A stretch of 64,000 bases of DNA, taken from the NCBI GenBank assembly GCA_964035015.1, contig OZ036010.1, positions 10,489,730 through 10,553,729 on the forward strand, written 5' to 3'. Under the pieces are notes generated by a model, which was not told where the DNA came from, did no database searches, and saw nothing but the letters and a program-made list of their open reading frames with translations. Each line of letters begins with the position of its first letter. Position 1 is the stretch's first letter. Shown one piece after another: positions 23,621 to 48,200 of this stretch. The stretch comes from Corallium rubrum (taxonomy: Eukaryota; Cnidaria; Anthozoa; Scleralcyonacea; Coralliidae). Both the position numbers and the translations under genes were made by a program.

Positions 23621-23727
23621 GTCATTATACGTTCGGGCTTCGAAAAGTTCGCAACGTTCTTCTAAAAGATTGTAAAAAATCGAAAGATTACTGGATTATT
23701 GTAGAAGATTACGTTTTCAGCAAGTTG
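23621..23727 (+). other. Inferred 5' UTR exon of the mosaic lectin gene
   Basis: Bounded by the inferred start site about 30 bp after the TATA box and by the donor GTGAGT at 23728. The next acceptor, TTTTACAG, ends at 23828, so the UTR continues for 11 nt before ATG 23840. The intron would be 101 bp. Confidence 0.5.
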
Positions 23728-23839
23728 GTGAGTTTTTAAGAAATAGAAATTCGTAACATCATGCATCCCTAGATTCTTTTTCCATTGCTAATTATATGAT
23801 AACATAAACTTAACATTTTGTTTTACAGGAGAAAGAAAG

Positions 23840-35298
<11,459 letters not shown>

Positions 35299-35367
35299 TG
35301 TATTCCAACAAAACATACATTGTGTAACTTGAGTACTGTAGTACACATGATCACTGATTTTGATTAA

Positions 35368-35373
35368 AATAAA
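35368..35373 (+). promoter_or_regulatory. Polyadenylation signal AATAAA of the mosaic gene
   Basis: A canonical hexamer 70 bp downstream of the stop codon, followed by TTGTCTTTGTATTGTTTTAAG, a GT-rich stretch. Confidence 0.7.
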
Positions 35374-35544
35374 AAGTTTACTTGCACCTTGTCTTTGTAT
35401 TGTTTTAAGGGACCACATGTTTGGCACGATGATTCTCTCCCTAACATACGGATCACAGAGTATGAAAATATTTAGCAAAGTGCGGAAAAGGTGATAGACT
35501 GCCTAGACTTTAGTAACGGGAAAACTGAGGTTCCGAGCGGAGCC

Positions 35545-36570
35545 TTCTATCAGCGTGAAATTTGTAATTTGACATTTAACTCTGATGAAGACATTTCACA
35601 AAAATTGACATTTCACTGTGATCAAGATATTTTACAAAAATTGACATTTCACTGTGATCAAGATATTTTACAAAAATTGACATTTCTCTGTGATCAAGAT
35701 ATTTTACAAAAATTGATATTTCACTGTGATCAAGATATTTTACAAAAATTGACATTTCTATGATCAAGATATTTTACAAAAATTGACATTTCACTGTAAT
35801 CAAGATATTTTACAAAAATTGACATTTCACTGTGATCAAGATATTTTACAAAAATTGACATTTCACTGTGATCAAGATATTTTACAAAAATTGACATTTT
35901 ACTGTGATCAAGATATTTTACAAAAATTGACATTTCACTGTGATCAAGATATTTACAAAAATTGACATTGCACTGTGATCAAGATATTTTACAAAAATTG
36001 ACATTTCACTGTGATCAAGATATTTTACAAAAATTGACATTTCACTGTGATCAAGATATTTTACAAAAATTGACATCTCACTGTGATCAAGATATTTTAC
36101 AAAAATGGACATTTCACTGTGATCAAGATATTTTACAAAAATTGACATTTCACTGTGACCAAGATATTTTACAAAAATTGACATTTCACTGTGATCAAGA
36201 TATTTTACAAAAATTGACATTTCTCTGTGATCAAGACATTTTAGAAAAATTTACATTTCACTGTGCATGATCAAGATATTTTACAAAAATTGACATTTCA
36301 CTGTGATCAAGATATTTTACAAAAATTGACATTTCACTGTGCTTGATCAACATATTTTACAAAAATTGACATTTCACTGTGATCAAGATATTTTACAAAA
36401 ATTGACATTTCACTGTGATCAAGATATTTTACAAAAATTGACATTTCACTGTGATGAAGACATTTCACAAAAATTGACATTTCACTGCGATCAAGATATT
36501 TCACAAAAATTGACATTTCAATGTGATTAAGATATTTTACAAAAATTGACATTTCACTCTAATGAAGGAC
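35545..36570. repeat. 36-bp minisatellite, about 27 units
   Basis: Units TTTCACTGTGATCAAGATAT plus TTTACAAAAATTGACA repeat head to tail with few changes. Because 36 is divisible by three, several frames stay open (a 12-residue periodic peptide), but stops and frame slips show it is not a gene. The flanks (AAAGTGCGGAAAAGGTGATAGACTGCC-like at 35478 and its inverse at 36612-36640) suggest it grew inside a small TIR element. Confidence 0.95.
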
Positions 36571-37244
36571 TTTGCTAGAAACGTCAGTTTTTCTCTACTT
36601 AAAAATCGGCAGTTTACCGCCTTTTCACTTTACTCTGTTAAAAATACTATGATAATATAATATTTAAGTGCTTTCATTCTCCAAGTACAGTATAGTATCG
36701 GAGTATAGAATTCAGGAGAACCAAAAGCTTGTATAAACACAAGCACCTGCAAGTTTTAATTAAACTGATTTATAGTTTGGATGCACTTGTTTGGACGGCG
36801 ACGCTATTATACTCTGTACCGTGCAGCTGCCATCTAAACCAAATCGCCCCATGCCCCAACAGAATTGCATGGAAGACTACTAAGAAAGAGATTAGACTGA
36901 GTCTCTATGAAACGAAAATAAAGTTTGTCCTATTCAGAACACTTAAAAGTAACGTTTTTGCAGTTTTTCGTTCCCTTACTTCGTTGTTCAGTTATTTCAG
37001 GTTGTTCAATATGCAAATCATTTTGACGTCACGCGTGCACAATGATTTGTCAAAGAAATCGGTTATATATCTTTTCTATTATCAAATATAATCACTTAAA
37101 ATTTTATATGTTAGTGTTGTTGGAAAAACACACGCAGTCACGCTTTATTAAATTAATTCGAACTAATTTAGTTTGATAACAGGAACGATATAATTATATA
37201 ACCTTTCCGGCTTCCGCGATTAACAAATAAAACATAAAGTTCCG
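36571..37244. other. Non-coding, no gene recognised
   Basis: The right flank of the minisatellite holds CTAATGAAGGACTTTGCTAG-AAACG, another CTGATGAAG...GAAACG-type hairpin. The open frame at 36729-37091 has no domain. Confidence 0.4.
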
Positions 37245-37565
37245 TGCATATGTAGTGTTATAAAGGTTCGTTTGACGTTATTTGAATACGAAAGAAGTTG
37301 AGAAGCCTTTACACTTCTTTTGTGTTCAAATGACGTCAAACGAACCTGTATAAGAGTAAATATGCACAGGAGCGGTATGCTTTATTTGTTTTATAAAATA
37401 AGAAGGAGAAAAGCAAGATAAAACAGTCTTGAAATTTGGCTGGCTATTCTGGCCAGCTGACGCCATTCTACGCCATTTAACGTCATTCATGATCTTCATA
37501 CGTACTGTTTTAATGCACGAAGCCCAGTCAATCAGAGCGTGCGTAGAAGACTCCTTATTTTATAT
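37245..37565. mobile_element. MITE with palindromic core, copy 2
   Basis: The palindrome at 37247-37366 (GCATATGTAGTGTTATAAAG..., TTGACGTCATTTGAAC) and the adjoining AATCAGAGCGTGCGTAGAAG/CTTCATAC blocks match 3490-3870 in inverse orientation. Confidence 0.7.
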
Positions 37566-37964
37566 ATAATAATAATTATGCATAAATGTGATGTTGGTTA
37601 TTAAAAACAACCAGTAATTATATTCCACGACGAAGCCAGGAAAAGGAAAACTGCCGAAGATCTTACTCAGTCATTTTAAGTGTTCTTTCAAATAAGACAG
37701 ACCTAACTTTTGCTTCATGGCCACTCTAATTCTAATTCTAAACCTATAGTTAACTTTATAATCAACTGACGTCACTAATGGTAAGCCTAAATTTAACTTA
37801 TGGTCATCCGACCTCATCCGACCTCATCCCATAATATGGTCATCCGACCTCATCCCATAATTCAGTTGCATGCATGGTTTAGGTCAACCTGACATTAAAG
37901 TACGTACTTTTCATTCCAATTAATTGGTCTTCACTAATAAAGGATGATTCAAACCAGCATATTC
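37566..37964. other. Non-coding spacer
   Basis: Contains a short direct repeat GGTCATCCGACCTCATCC at 37801-37855. No gene seen. Confidence 0.5.
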
Positions 37965-38299
37965 TCTCACTTAGAATTCATGATTATCGTTAATTGTGAA
38001 ATGTCGTAGAATTAACGATAATCCTAACTCTAAACCTGACCCTAAACCTAACCACAACCCCCCCTGGCAACCCTAAACCTAACCACGACCCCCCGGTGGA
38101 CCTAAACCTAACCAAAACCCTCCGGGGAAAAAGTCCCACCTTACAGACCCCTACCACAACACCCCTATAGGTTTTTTAGTTATATGCAATTTAGTTTAAC
38201 ATCCCCCATGTGGGAGAAAGAAGTCCCCTAAGACTTAAGGATAATCATGAATTCGAGACACTTTGACAATTAAGGATAATCATGAATTCTAAGTGAGAG
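37965..38299. repeat. Inverted-repeat element with CCTAACC-rich interior
   Basis: TCTCACTTAGAATTCATGAT and its inverse bound 335 bp; GGATAATCATGAATTC is also repeated directly at the right. The interior has degenerate CCTAAACCTAACCACAACCC repeats, like 7870-8040. These are not arrays of a telomeric hexamer. Confidence 0.75.
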
Positions 38300-38354
38300 G
38301 ACATGTTGTTCAAACGGACCATTCCAGTCCCCCCGCGGTTTCTTTCAGTTTTAT

Positions 38355-38578
38355 CACAGAATAAAGACTATACAGAAGGGCCACTAGGGTCGGAACCTTT
38401 GAAGTTTTTGTCTCCGCGCATGTCGCATTACGCATGTTGCTCAGCCAGTAAACTGCGTGTTCTGGCCAATAAGCACGCTGAACTGGCTGTCCTAGCCAGT
38501 AAACTGCATATTTTTGCATAAAAATACGAGGACACGTTGTACCGCTAAGTGGCCCTTCTGTATAGTCTTTATTCTGTG
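38355..38578. mobile_element. MITE with 7-bp target duplication GTTTTAT
   Basis: Ends CACAGAATAAAGACTATACA / TGTATAGTCTTTATTCTGTG, duplication GTTTTAT at 38348-38354 and 38579-38585. It shares the CACAGAATAA terminus with the larger foldback 47632-49182 and the fragment at 9047. Confidence 0.88.
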
Positions 38579-38830
38579 GTTTTATTAAAATTACTTATTC
38601 GAGAGTAACTATAATTTCATGGTATTGTATTTTCTGTATAATGAAGCAGTTATCCAATAGCAACGCTCGGGTTTAATGAGCGAATTGCTTCATCGTCACG
38701 TGTTGTGGTGCTTCATCGTCACGTGTCCATATCATTTATTTCCATATAAAGAACTCCATTGTCAGTTCAACATGACCATGCTTCATGTTGGAAGGCAATA
38801 GAGCTTCCAAACCATGTATATGTTCTATTT

Positions 38831-39010
38831 AAGCCTAGTTCTCATATGTCGCCGACCGTCGCCGATCCATGATTCAGATGCATGTTAAGTAATAAAGAAC
38901 AATGCAGAAAAGCACTGCTTTCTGCATTGTTCTCTATTACTTTTCTTTTTTACCGTTTTAACATGCATCTAAATCACAAATCGGCGACCGTCGGCGACAT
39001 ATGAGAACCG
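38831..39010. mobile_element. Palindromic MITE, GTCGCCGACGG family, copy 2
   Basis: Same palindrome as 15596-15776 with arms in swapped order, about 90% similar by eye. Sequence just upstream (38630-38700) is a core fragment of the 6576-type MITE. Confidence 0.82.
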
Positions 39011-39259
39011 GGGCGAGCTGAGGCAGGTGGGCGGGCGACAAGACGAGAAATAAAGCGTGATACAATTCTTTACCTGGCCGCTTTTGCTCTGCCCCCAAAT
39101 GAATTTTCTGTTCCTCCGATCGACGCAGCTTTAATCGCACAATCCGGCCGTTTCAAGTTTGAAGTTTGATGTTTTTTTAAATATTCAAGCGAACTCGCGA
39201 CTACAATCCAGAATTGTTTTGAAGCAATTCCTTCATGAGTTTGCTTATACGTCTCTTAA

Positions 39260-39263
<4 letters not shown>

Positions 39264-39352
<89 letters not shown>
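39264..39352. repeat. (TC)n microsatellite
   Basis: About 44 uninterrupted CT dinucleotides. Confidence 0.97.
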
Positions 39353-39356
<4 letters not shown>

Positions 39357-40400
39357 AGACGCTTGGGAGAAGTTGGTGAATTAAACCTTGCCATAACCAG
39401 TACTACGAAGTAGAGTTAGCACATCCTCATTATATACCGAGGACTTTTTCTATACATTCGCGCTCTTTCTTTAGATTTTCTACTTTAAACATCTCTAAAC
39501 ATCGTCTTGTCTATGACATTGTTGAATCGCTAGATTCGTTAGACGCGCTTTGTTCATTATGTAAATCATAATTCATAATTAAATGTACACAAACCAATCA
39601 GATAGAGGTTTTCGGGCTTTTTGTCTTATGGACCAATCCGACGAAAAAGCAAAATCCGGCTTTTTTACATGCGGCCAGGTAAACAATTGTATCAGGCCCT
39701 CTTTCCCTTTCTCCGCCTGCGAGTTGCCCACCAACGTCGTACAAGGTCTACTCTGCGAGTCAGTATGTGTAAACGGTTGCTATGATACTATTCTGGGCCC
39801 AGGCTCTAACGCGTCACTTCCTATTTTCCTGCTTACGCGTGTTCGTAAACAAGAACTTGTTTGACCAGTTTAAAACCTGATTGACTCGCCCCAAACTTGG
39901 GGCGAAGATCGAGTTTGTTGGCAGAGCCCACTTTCCCCCAAAGCTTGCGTAGGTCGGAGAGGGGCTCTGACTCGCAGGGTATACAGGGTCTTATTAGCTC
40001 CGCTCCCGCCTGGCCTGCGGAGGAGGCAGGCTTAAGCCGACCATTCCCGCCTACATCGGGAAGGGAAAAGCGGGCCTAACTCTGTCAGGTAACAAGTTAA
40101 TATATAGCTGTATTGCCAAGCAACTGATTTGGCAAATTCATTATTTATCAACTTCTTTCCCTGGTTTTGACTAGGCTATACATTCTAAAATTAAACGAGA
40201 ACCATCAGCTGAGTCTGGGAAGAAAGTGTTGTTTTGTTCATCTCACGCACTCATAGAAGATCAGCTGGAACGATCGCAACAGTTATTCAGTGATCACGAT
40301 ACTACACTAAATTTGAATTTTGAATTAAAATGTGGTGTATTGCGCTGTTATTTCATGATTTGTTAAATTCTATCAAACGTACGTTTATGGCACACAGAAT
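39353..40400. other. Non-coding, decayed mobile sequence
   Basis: GACTCGCAGGGTA at 39968-39981 is a solo terminus of the 22139-type element. CCAATCAG and CCAATCCGA motifs near 39594-39640 resemble the subterminal parts of other MITEs here. No gene seen. Confidence 0.45.
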
Positions 40401-40623
40401 ACTACAATCAGTGACAAAATACGTTGGGACACTTCGTGTTTGTAGATTAACTTAATATATTTTACACTTTTTCTCGTGATAGAATTTATCCCTCCGTCCC
40501 CCTCCCTTTACAATGAGCACTTAAACGGTCACCAACATTGAACAGGGGGGTCGGGGGAACATAAAACGGAAAATGTTGCTTTTTAAGTTGAAGTGTCCCA
40601 ACACTTTTGTCATTGATTGTAGT
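40401..40623. repeat. Inverted-repeat element (MITE)
   Basis: ACTACAATCAGTGACAAAAT / inverse with TTGGGACACTTC shared by both ends. The centre is non-coding. Confidence 0.75.
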
Positions 40624-40638
40624 TAGCCTGGATACTAC

Positions 40639-40926
40639 AGCCTGAATATACATGCACCCTGTAATTCAGTCTGTGAAAAGTCGCATATATGATAGCTTGT
40701 CGACCCCCCGCTGAGCTTCTCAGATCTGAGAAGGAGATTTTGAAGGGTTTCAATGCTCATATGATTCGTAATTGTTTATTTGATTGGATTATTTGATCTC
40801 ATGAGAATTCCTAGAAAACCAATTGTAACTGGAATAAGAAAAGCTTGTGATTTGGACAATCAGAATGTACTTCTCAGATCTGAGAGAAGCTTTCACAGAC
40901 TGAATTACAGAGTGTATATTCAGACT
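40639..40926. repeat. Inverted-repeat element (MITE)
   Basis: AGCCTGAATATACA...CTGTAATTCAGTCTGTGAAA on the left is inverted on the right, and TTCTCAGATCTGAGA is repeated inside. It directly follows the preceding element. Confidence 0.75.
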
Positions 40927-41127
40927 GTACACAGGACAAATATTAGTATATATACGTTGTGAAATTCTTATTTTGTTGAATTTGTTTAAATTATTTTCAT
41001 TGCCTCCTAAAGCGAGTCAGAACGCTCACATTTACAGAGATTCCCAAAGCCACTTGACGCAGTAGCTCGTGGGTCTGGGTACGAAAATGAAACCGCTAAC
41101 AGAACCGCTCTTTGGCTAGTTTATGCA

Positions 41128-41905
41128 ACACCGCAACAACGTTTTGCGCCCACGCGCGACATCCGATCTCGTATCTCAAAAAAGAGCGGGAAAACACTGA
41201 AATATTTGGACTGGTCCGAGAGTCCGAATTACAAGCATACTACCAAAAACCGGATAAGGTAGATAATTGGCCTGGTACATGGCTTCGTTGTCAATATAGA
41301 CCCTTTCACGGTTAGAATTGCATGCTGGGTGATCAGGCCAAACTTGATAATATAAACAGACAGGAATAAGGCGTTTGATGAGTCAAAGAAGATACTAAAA
41401 ACGAGTTTTATCGAAGAAATTTCAACAATTTATCAACAGTGGATAAACTATAAAGAGAAAGGTAATTAAAGGATTTTAATTGTGTCGTTTTGGTGTTCAT
41501 TTGTAGCTTCAAATGTAATTTAATATCGTTCGGTTGCCACATTCCAGAGTTGTTAATTACCTTTCTCTTTATCCACTGATGATAAATTGTTGAAATTTCT
41601 TCGATAAAACTCGTTTTTAGTATCTTCTTTGACTCCTCAAACGCCTTATTCTTGTCTGTTTATATTATCAAGCTTGTCCTGATTACCCAGCATGCAATTC
41701 TAACCGTAAAGGGTCTATTGTAACATACTGTAATGCCCACTTCGTAATTTTTATGATCCCTTTTTTTAAAACACAAATGAATAGTCAAGTCTTACTTAGT
41801 CTTCACTGTCTGCTTGTTGTTGCCACGGCTAGTTCTTAGATAGTTCCCACTAGTATCTTGCAATGTTTACTCTAGCAAATTCACGCATGCGCAAACGTTT
41901 GGCAC
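41128..41905. mobile_element. Family-K element, copy 1, with a nested palindrome
   Basis: The left end AACACCGC...AACGTTTTGCGCCCACGCGC and right end CGCATGCGCAAACGTTTGGC are inverted. The body (TCAAAAAAGAGCGGGAAAAC, CACTGTCTGCTTGTTGTTGC) matches 52663-53018 (inverse) and 60628-63065. It is split at 41297-41717 by a palindrome and ends about 300 bp before the Ku80 start codon. Confidence 0.78.
41297..41717. mobile_element. Foldback element nested at a TA in family K
   Basis: TAGACCCTTTCACGGTTAGA and its inverse bound arms of about 175 bp around a spacer of about 70 bp. The intact relative near 60799-60813 reads GTCAATATTGTAACAT, so the insertion point is exactly ...GTCAATA / TTGTAACAT..., consistent with targeting TA. 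Confidence 0.88.
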
Positions 41906-42201
41906 CAGAAACGTTTTTCGCAACACGTTTGTGTTGATCGTTCGACGTCACAGCGCCATGCATCTCAACCACAGATGCCCAATCGAACGACTTTGGCTTA
42001 CATAAATATGTAATATGTCGTCACAAAATTAACAAACTATTAAAAATACAATTAAATATAATTTACCTGGTGTGGTATTGTTCCGTTGTGTTTCAGTAGT
42101 CATACTTGCAAATTTTCTGGCATCGCATTGCGTCATACGGACGCGGGCATGTTTAAATCCGCCCGAACCAAAGCCTTACCAAAGCGAGGCAACAATCCAA
42201 C

Positions 42202-45200
42202 ATGGCGGCCAAGGCAAGTATAAATATGTGTGGTTTAAATACTTTGAAATTTTCCCCAGATATCTATGATTTAGTCTGTTTATTCTTTGGAGTTTACTGT
42301 TTGTTTAGTGTAGAAACGATGAGTTAGTGTCTTTATTCCTGAATTGCTGACATTATCCTTTATTTCGCAATTTCTTAGGTAGCTCTGGTTATTATTTTGG
42401 ACGTAGGGCCAGCCATGTGTCAGGCTGCTCCTGGCCATGAAACACCACTGGAAACATCTGTTAAAGCTATCAAGATGATTCTCACGAGGAAAGTATGTCG
42501 TAGTTTTGCAAAGTACTATAAAACACGCCTGTATATAACTTTGGTACACTCTACTGCTTGTAAATCAGACATCAAGTAAACAGTACTTACCTTCCCCCAA
42601 AACAGCGGTGCATAAAATTGCTTCGTTCTTTAAAAAATCCCGCTAAATTGAACAAGGAATTGTTCAGTTCATAGTCCTTGACGATTCTCTGTTTAATTTT
42701 GCGGTATTTTTTTTAAAGAATGAGGCAGTTCTATGGACTGGAATCAAAGTAGTGTGCTGCGTACTACATGCGTAAAAAGGCACAAGTTGTTCACGGTTGT
42801 TAATGGGCGTGAATAATGTTGTGCTGCACCCCATGAACAATGTTGTGCTGCATCCTCTGAACAAGTTGTCAACAAGTTCGAACAACTTGTTCACAGATAA
42901 ATCAACAGTCATGAACAAGTTGTTCCAACAGCACATTTTTTGTTAGCCAACAACGTTGTTCACACATGATACAACATGTTGTAACAACATGATGAAGTAA
43001 CAACGATGAACAACAATGTTACAACAATTGTGAATATGACTGGTGTATCAACACATCCTTCAGTTGTTACAACATACGTGAACAATGGTTGTTGTTTCTT
43101 CAAGCAGTAACAACTTGTTGAAACAATGATGAACAATGTTCTTAATTCATCAATGTTGTTCACACATCAAGATACCGGTAACAATGTTGTTACAGCATTG
43201 TTCCGGAAACATTGCTGTAACAACTTGTGAGATTTTTACAAAGGTAGGGGGCTGACAGGGCTATTCACAAAATACATGATGGTGTTTTCATGGATTTTTG
43301 ACACCCTCCCTCCCTGTGACCCTGTGTGACAGATGTAATAAGCCCCCTTCAAAATACATGACTTTGGGCTAACACCCCCTCCCCTCCACAATACTCCAAT
43401 ACAAAATACAATATCAGCTACGTGATAGACTATTCTTTATGTAATACAGTAGTAAGAAATATGTATACATAGATAGAAATGTAGCTGTATCTAAAACTTT
43501 AAAAACTGAAAAAACCCATTGTGAACAGCTGCTAAAGTTGATTCTGAATCACGTAAATGATAACAGTTTAATGGATAGCAAAGTTTAGAAGGTCGTATTT
43601 TACAAATAATTTATAACAAGAGTTATTAAAAAAAATACTTAGTTTTTTAGTCTGTCCATCACATGACTATGTTTGTTATACCCATGCCCCCTTGTGATGT
43701 TATGTGATGCTTTGATGAACACCCCTCACCCCCTAAGCATTGTGCAATCTTACAGACCAGACTGCAAAGTTGGGTAATTTTCGCCAAGATCTCAGGTGCA
43801 CAAAAGCTGTAAAATCATGGGGGTGGGGTGTGAAACATGTTCCAGGGATGCACTCAGGAGGTGGGCAGGGGTGACCAGAAACTTGCCGAGTTTCCAGCAA
43901 GATTTTACTGTTGTTGAACTTTGTTCAAGGGGACTGAAAATTGTTGCACAACACATCTCAGGGGCATCGAAGTTCATCACAAAACATATTTTGCATATTG
44001 CACCATTGCCCAACTCTGCAGTGATCTGGCTTGCATATCAGATGTGTTGGCAACAGGCTTGTAGCAAATCTGTGAACAACTTGTGTAATAATGTTGTTAT
44101 TATAATGTTGTTAAGCCATATTACAGTAATCAACCTCTGTCTTTCTTATTATAACCTTGATTGCTTGGTTATTGCAACTGCAAGGAAATATCAGACCTCA
44201 GTTTTTTATAGATTTTGCACCATAATTAAATTGACCTAAATTCTAACCTAAATTCTAACCTAGGTGTCCCCGATTAGTAACGGTGTCCAGTGAAAACGTC
44301 CTCCAGTCAAAACGTCCTCACTTCTTCCAAACTGATCGGGGAACATGTCAACATACATGTAATACTCTATATAGGACTTATTAGTATATTTTTGACATTG
44401 ACAAATACGTTCTTCAAATGTTTCACGCCAGTAATCTGTTCTACTGTATAAAGCTGCAAGATCAGGCTCAAAGGCAAAGTGTCTGTTGCCAGTCTTTACT
44501 TGTATCAAGTTTCCATTCTTATAAGTTATAGCAACACATAAATACAGCTACAAAGTCTAGTCAAACGATACAAATTAATCATCTAACTGCTTGAGGTATT
44601 CACTTAATATGTACGTTTTTTTAACTTTCAAATAAGTCTGTTAATATACTGTATTTATCTTTTTGACTTCTATGACCCGTTTAGGACGTTTTGACGTGAG
44701 GACGTTTTGACTGGTAACACCACTTGTGGTGCGCTAGAAGACAGACACATTAATAAAGTTGTTGACTTGACTAGATTGAGGTGCCAATTATTTAGCACAT
44801 GTGTCAACTATAGAACAGTAGGCAGGCATAAAACTGAGTTGGAAAATTCTGCATGTGTTTCAGTCATTTGCAACTCACTTTTCACCCAAAAGTTCGTAGT
44901 TCGTTTTGAACTACGTATTTGATTGGTTGCTTGGTTTCTAGCAGCCAATCAAATGCGCAGTTCAAAACGAACTTGCGAACTTCGGAATGAACTTCGGAAC
45001 GAACTTCCGACGATTTGGGTGAAAAGTGAGTGTAAAAATGCTAGTGGTGCGAGTTAGTGTATAAGTTAGTTAGGCTGCAAAAATGCTAGTGGGTTCAGTG
45101 GTGGGGTATTTTATAGTCCCCCCCCCTGGAGCCCACACGTGTTTTTACTGTTATAAATATAAACAATTTAATTTTCAGATGTTCACGTGCCCTAAGGACG

Positions 45201-48200
45201 AGGTAGCTCTTGTATTATTTGGAACAGAAGGTGAGAACTGGTCACTCTGTTTTAATATTAGGTTACATGTACCATAGTCAATCGAGGTATGGTCTGGAAT
45301 CTCAGCTAAAGTCTTTGGTCTATCTTTTTGTTCACCTTTATGCATTTTTGTGCACGGTCACTGAACACATTGTGTTTTAGTATAATGAACGAATTTTCCA
45401 ATAGCAACGTTTCAGTTCAATCGCTCAACCGTGCTATTTAAATATTAATAAACCTAAAACAAAGGATGTGCACGGTGTAGTTTAAGCTACTACCTTTTGC
45501 GTTCAAGCGTTTAGCGAATAACTAGTTGTTTTCGAGTTTTGAAAAAACGTTGTCCAATGGCAACTATACGTTTGACAGATCAAATCAATAACGAATAGGG
45601 GTGTAACTTTCCATTGTCTATACTTGTCATCGTTCTTTTCACATGGCAGCGTTTGCTTGGAATAACTTGTCTTTGCCTTAATTGTGAGAATTGGAATGAT
45701 CAGCGAACGCAGATCGTCTGATAAGGATAATTCACTTCGAACACATTTATTTTGTATTCCCTGTTTACCGTGGCCCGTGAGAAAATATCAAACACCGTTG
45801 AAACTTGAAACGGAAGCAATAACAACGAAAAGTTACACCCCCTATTCGTTATTGATTTGATCTGTCAAACGTATAGTTGTCATTGGACAACGTTTGTTTC
45901 AAAACTCGAAAACAACTAGTTACTCGCTAAACGCTTGAACGCAAATGGTAGTAATATGTACTATTAGTAATCTAGGAGACATGAAAGTGTATAATTTTTA
46001 TTAAAGGCCCAAATAATTAATGTGCATATACTGTTGCATTTTATAGCTTGGGTTATCTCTTTCCAATAGAGATTTAAACGTTTACCCATTGCTTAATTCC
46101 TGGAAGGCTGAGGGTTTCTCTTTGATGAATTAAATTGTCTGTCGAACGTTAGACAATACGTAAAACAATAAAATGGTCATTTTTGGCCAGCTTGGGCAGG
46201 AATTAGTTTAAATCACTTGTTAACCCATTGCTGCCTAGGATATCTGAGGGGTTCTCCTCTTTCATGAGTAAATTAAATCGTCTGGCATTAAAGTAAAACA
46301 ACAGTGAAAGCGTTTTGACTGTTTTGGCCATTGACCGTTTTGGGCTGGCTCAGGCACTTACAGTGTATGTATGGGTTAAACATTGAATAGGTGATGATAA
46401 TTGCGGTGGCCCAAGGAATTCCCCAACACAGTGACTAAGGTCCATGACAGGGGGGCTAGTAGGGGATGGGGGCATTCTCAGGGCCGTCGCGAAGGGGGTT
46501 GAGCAGGGGGGTGTGAGCATTAATTTTGTCGACAAATGGGCGTGGTCATTGGGTGTGGTCATTCAAAAGTAATAAACCCACAATGTTCTTGGACATGTCA
46601 TTAGGTGACATGAAAATTGTCTTATTTTAAAACGACCAGGAAAGATGGAACTATAGTTATATCAATGAAGACCGTGGGGCTCCACTACTACAAAAGAATA
46701 GCCTACTCTGACTACTCTTTCTATAGTTTTGACCTCGTTTAAGTTTCAATCAGTTCTTCAAAAAATACGGTCTAACATAGTAATATAATAAGGTTAGTGT
46801 ACTGCTGAACCATGGAATGTTAATTGTTAAGGTCTAACGTTTAGAGCGAAGGGCCTTCACTCGAAGCGTTAGACATCTACGACTACATTCCATGTTCCAG
46901 AAAACAAAATGGCGGCACATTTCATTATCGACGAAAGAGAACGAGACACTGTCTACGAGAAGAAAGCGACACCCTGGATAAAAGCAAGTAGCAACGATAA
47001 TCTTTGAGGTAGCAAAAAGTGTATTTATAACTGTAGTTCCTTACACCTCAGTTCCTCTGCTGTATATCTCGTGATTACGGTGCTTTCGAATGGTAATTTG
47101 CAGTCTTGCCGAAAAAAGATTTGCCGACAAATGTTTCATTTTCCGACAGCAGTTTTGCTGAGGAGGAGGGGGGGGGGGGGGGTCACACACCCCACGCCCC
47201 CCTTTGCGACGGCTCTGGACATTCTCCCCCGGAAAATTTTAACGTCTACATGTAGAATGGCTTTTCCCATCTTCTCAGAGTGAAATTATCGCAATAACCG
47301 ACAAGCTACAGCATTTATTTTCCAGGTAGCAATAAAGGAAAATCTGTTGAGTCCCTATAGCAGAAAATGAAATGTTGTATGTTGTAATTATCACTACTGG
47401 CTTCTACACAACATATACCTTATTCTGTGTTTCTACAGGAGTTTTATTTCACTATTAAAGCATTACTTACTGACTTGTATGGCTTAATAAGTTAAAAAGT
47501 TCTTTGCCACTTGTTAACACCTTACTCCACCATACTTACCCGTTTGGATGGTTAGGTGTTAGCTCAGCCGACCGAGGGGTGGCCTGGGACGAATACTGTT
47601 ACTTGGACTCAGGATAAGATCCATACCAGTGGCACAGAATAAGGATCAACCAGAAGTCCAACTCTCTGTCGGCACCTTTGATGTAAGCGTCCTCGGGAAA
47701 TGTCGGCCTCGCGATCCCGGCGCCATTTTGAAAGTAAGTGCAACCGGGAAATTATCCCCCTCGTCCTTACGACCCTCGGGCTCCTGTAGTCAATTACTCT
47801 TGGCCTTCTTGTGACCTTTTAATTAACTTTATATTGTTATCTATATATATAAATAATATTTAGTTAAGTAAATAAGTAATTTACTTTAGAAAACGATTCT
47901 TTGGAGTTAGAATTCTTTGACCACGACCTTATTAAAACTTCAGTGAGCGGATACTACGGGTAAAAGTCCGTGGCAAAAAAGTCCTGCACTCATGAAGCGG
48001 GGTTTACATTTCTCGATTTTGCCGAAACATTTGTTTATAGAAAAAGATTGCTAACAATTTCGGAACTACGCATTGTTGAAATACATCGGGTACGTATGTT
48101 GTTAGAAATTTTATAAGCTTTCATTTGGTATATAATTCTAGTTTTAGTGTTACCTGTAACTTTTTAAAATGTTCAAAATGTTCTCACCATTGTTCGTAAA

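Noticed and set aside
35491-36552. Periodic 12-residue frames and a CRISPR-like spacing of 36-bp repeats
   Set aside because: Units are directly adjacent with no spacers, and the frames are due to a 36-bp period. It is a eukaryotic minisatellite, not a CRISPR array or gene.
43796-44239. 147-codon frame (+) in Ku80 intron 2
   Set aside because: No domain, and it includes hairpin-repeat words from the neighbouring cluster; it cannot splice in frame to the Ku80 exons.
44260-44508. 82-codon minus-strand frame with tyrosine- and cysteine-bearing segment
   Set aside because: It lies within an inverted-repeat element and matches no family I recognise; codon-level support is lacking.
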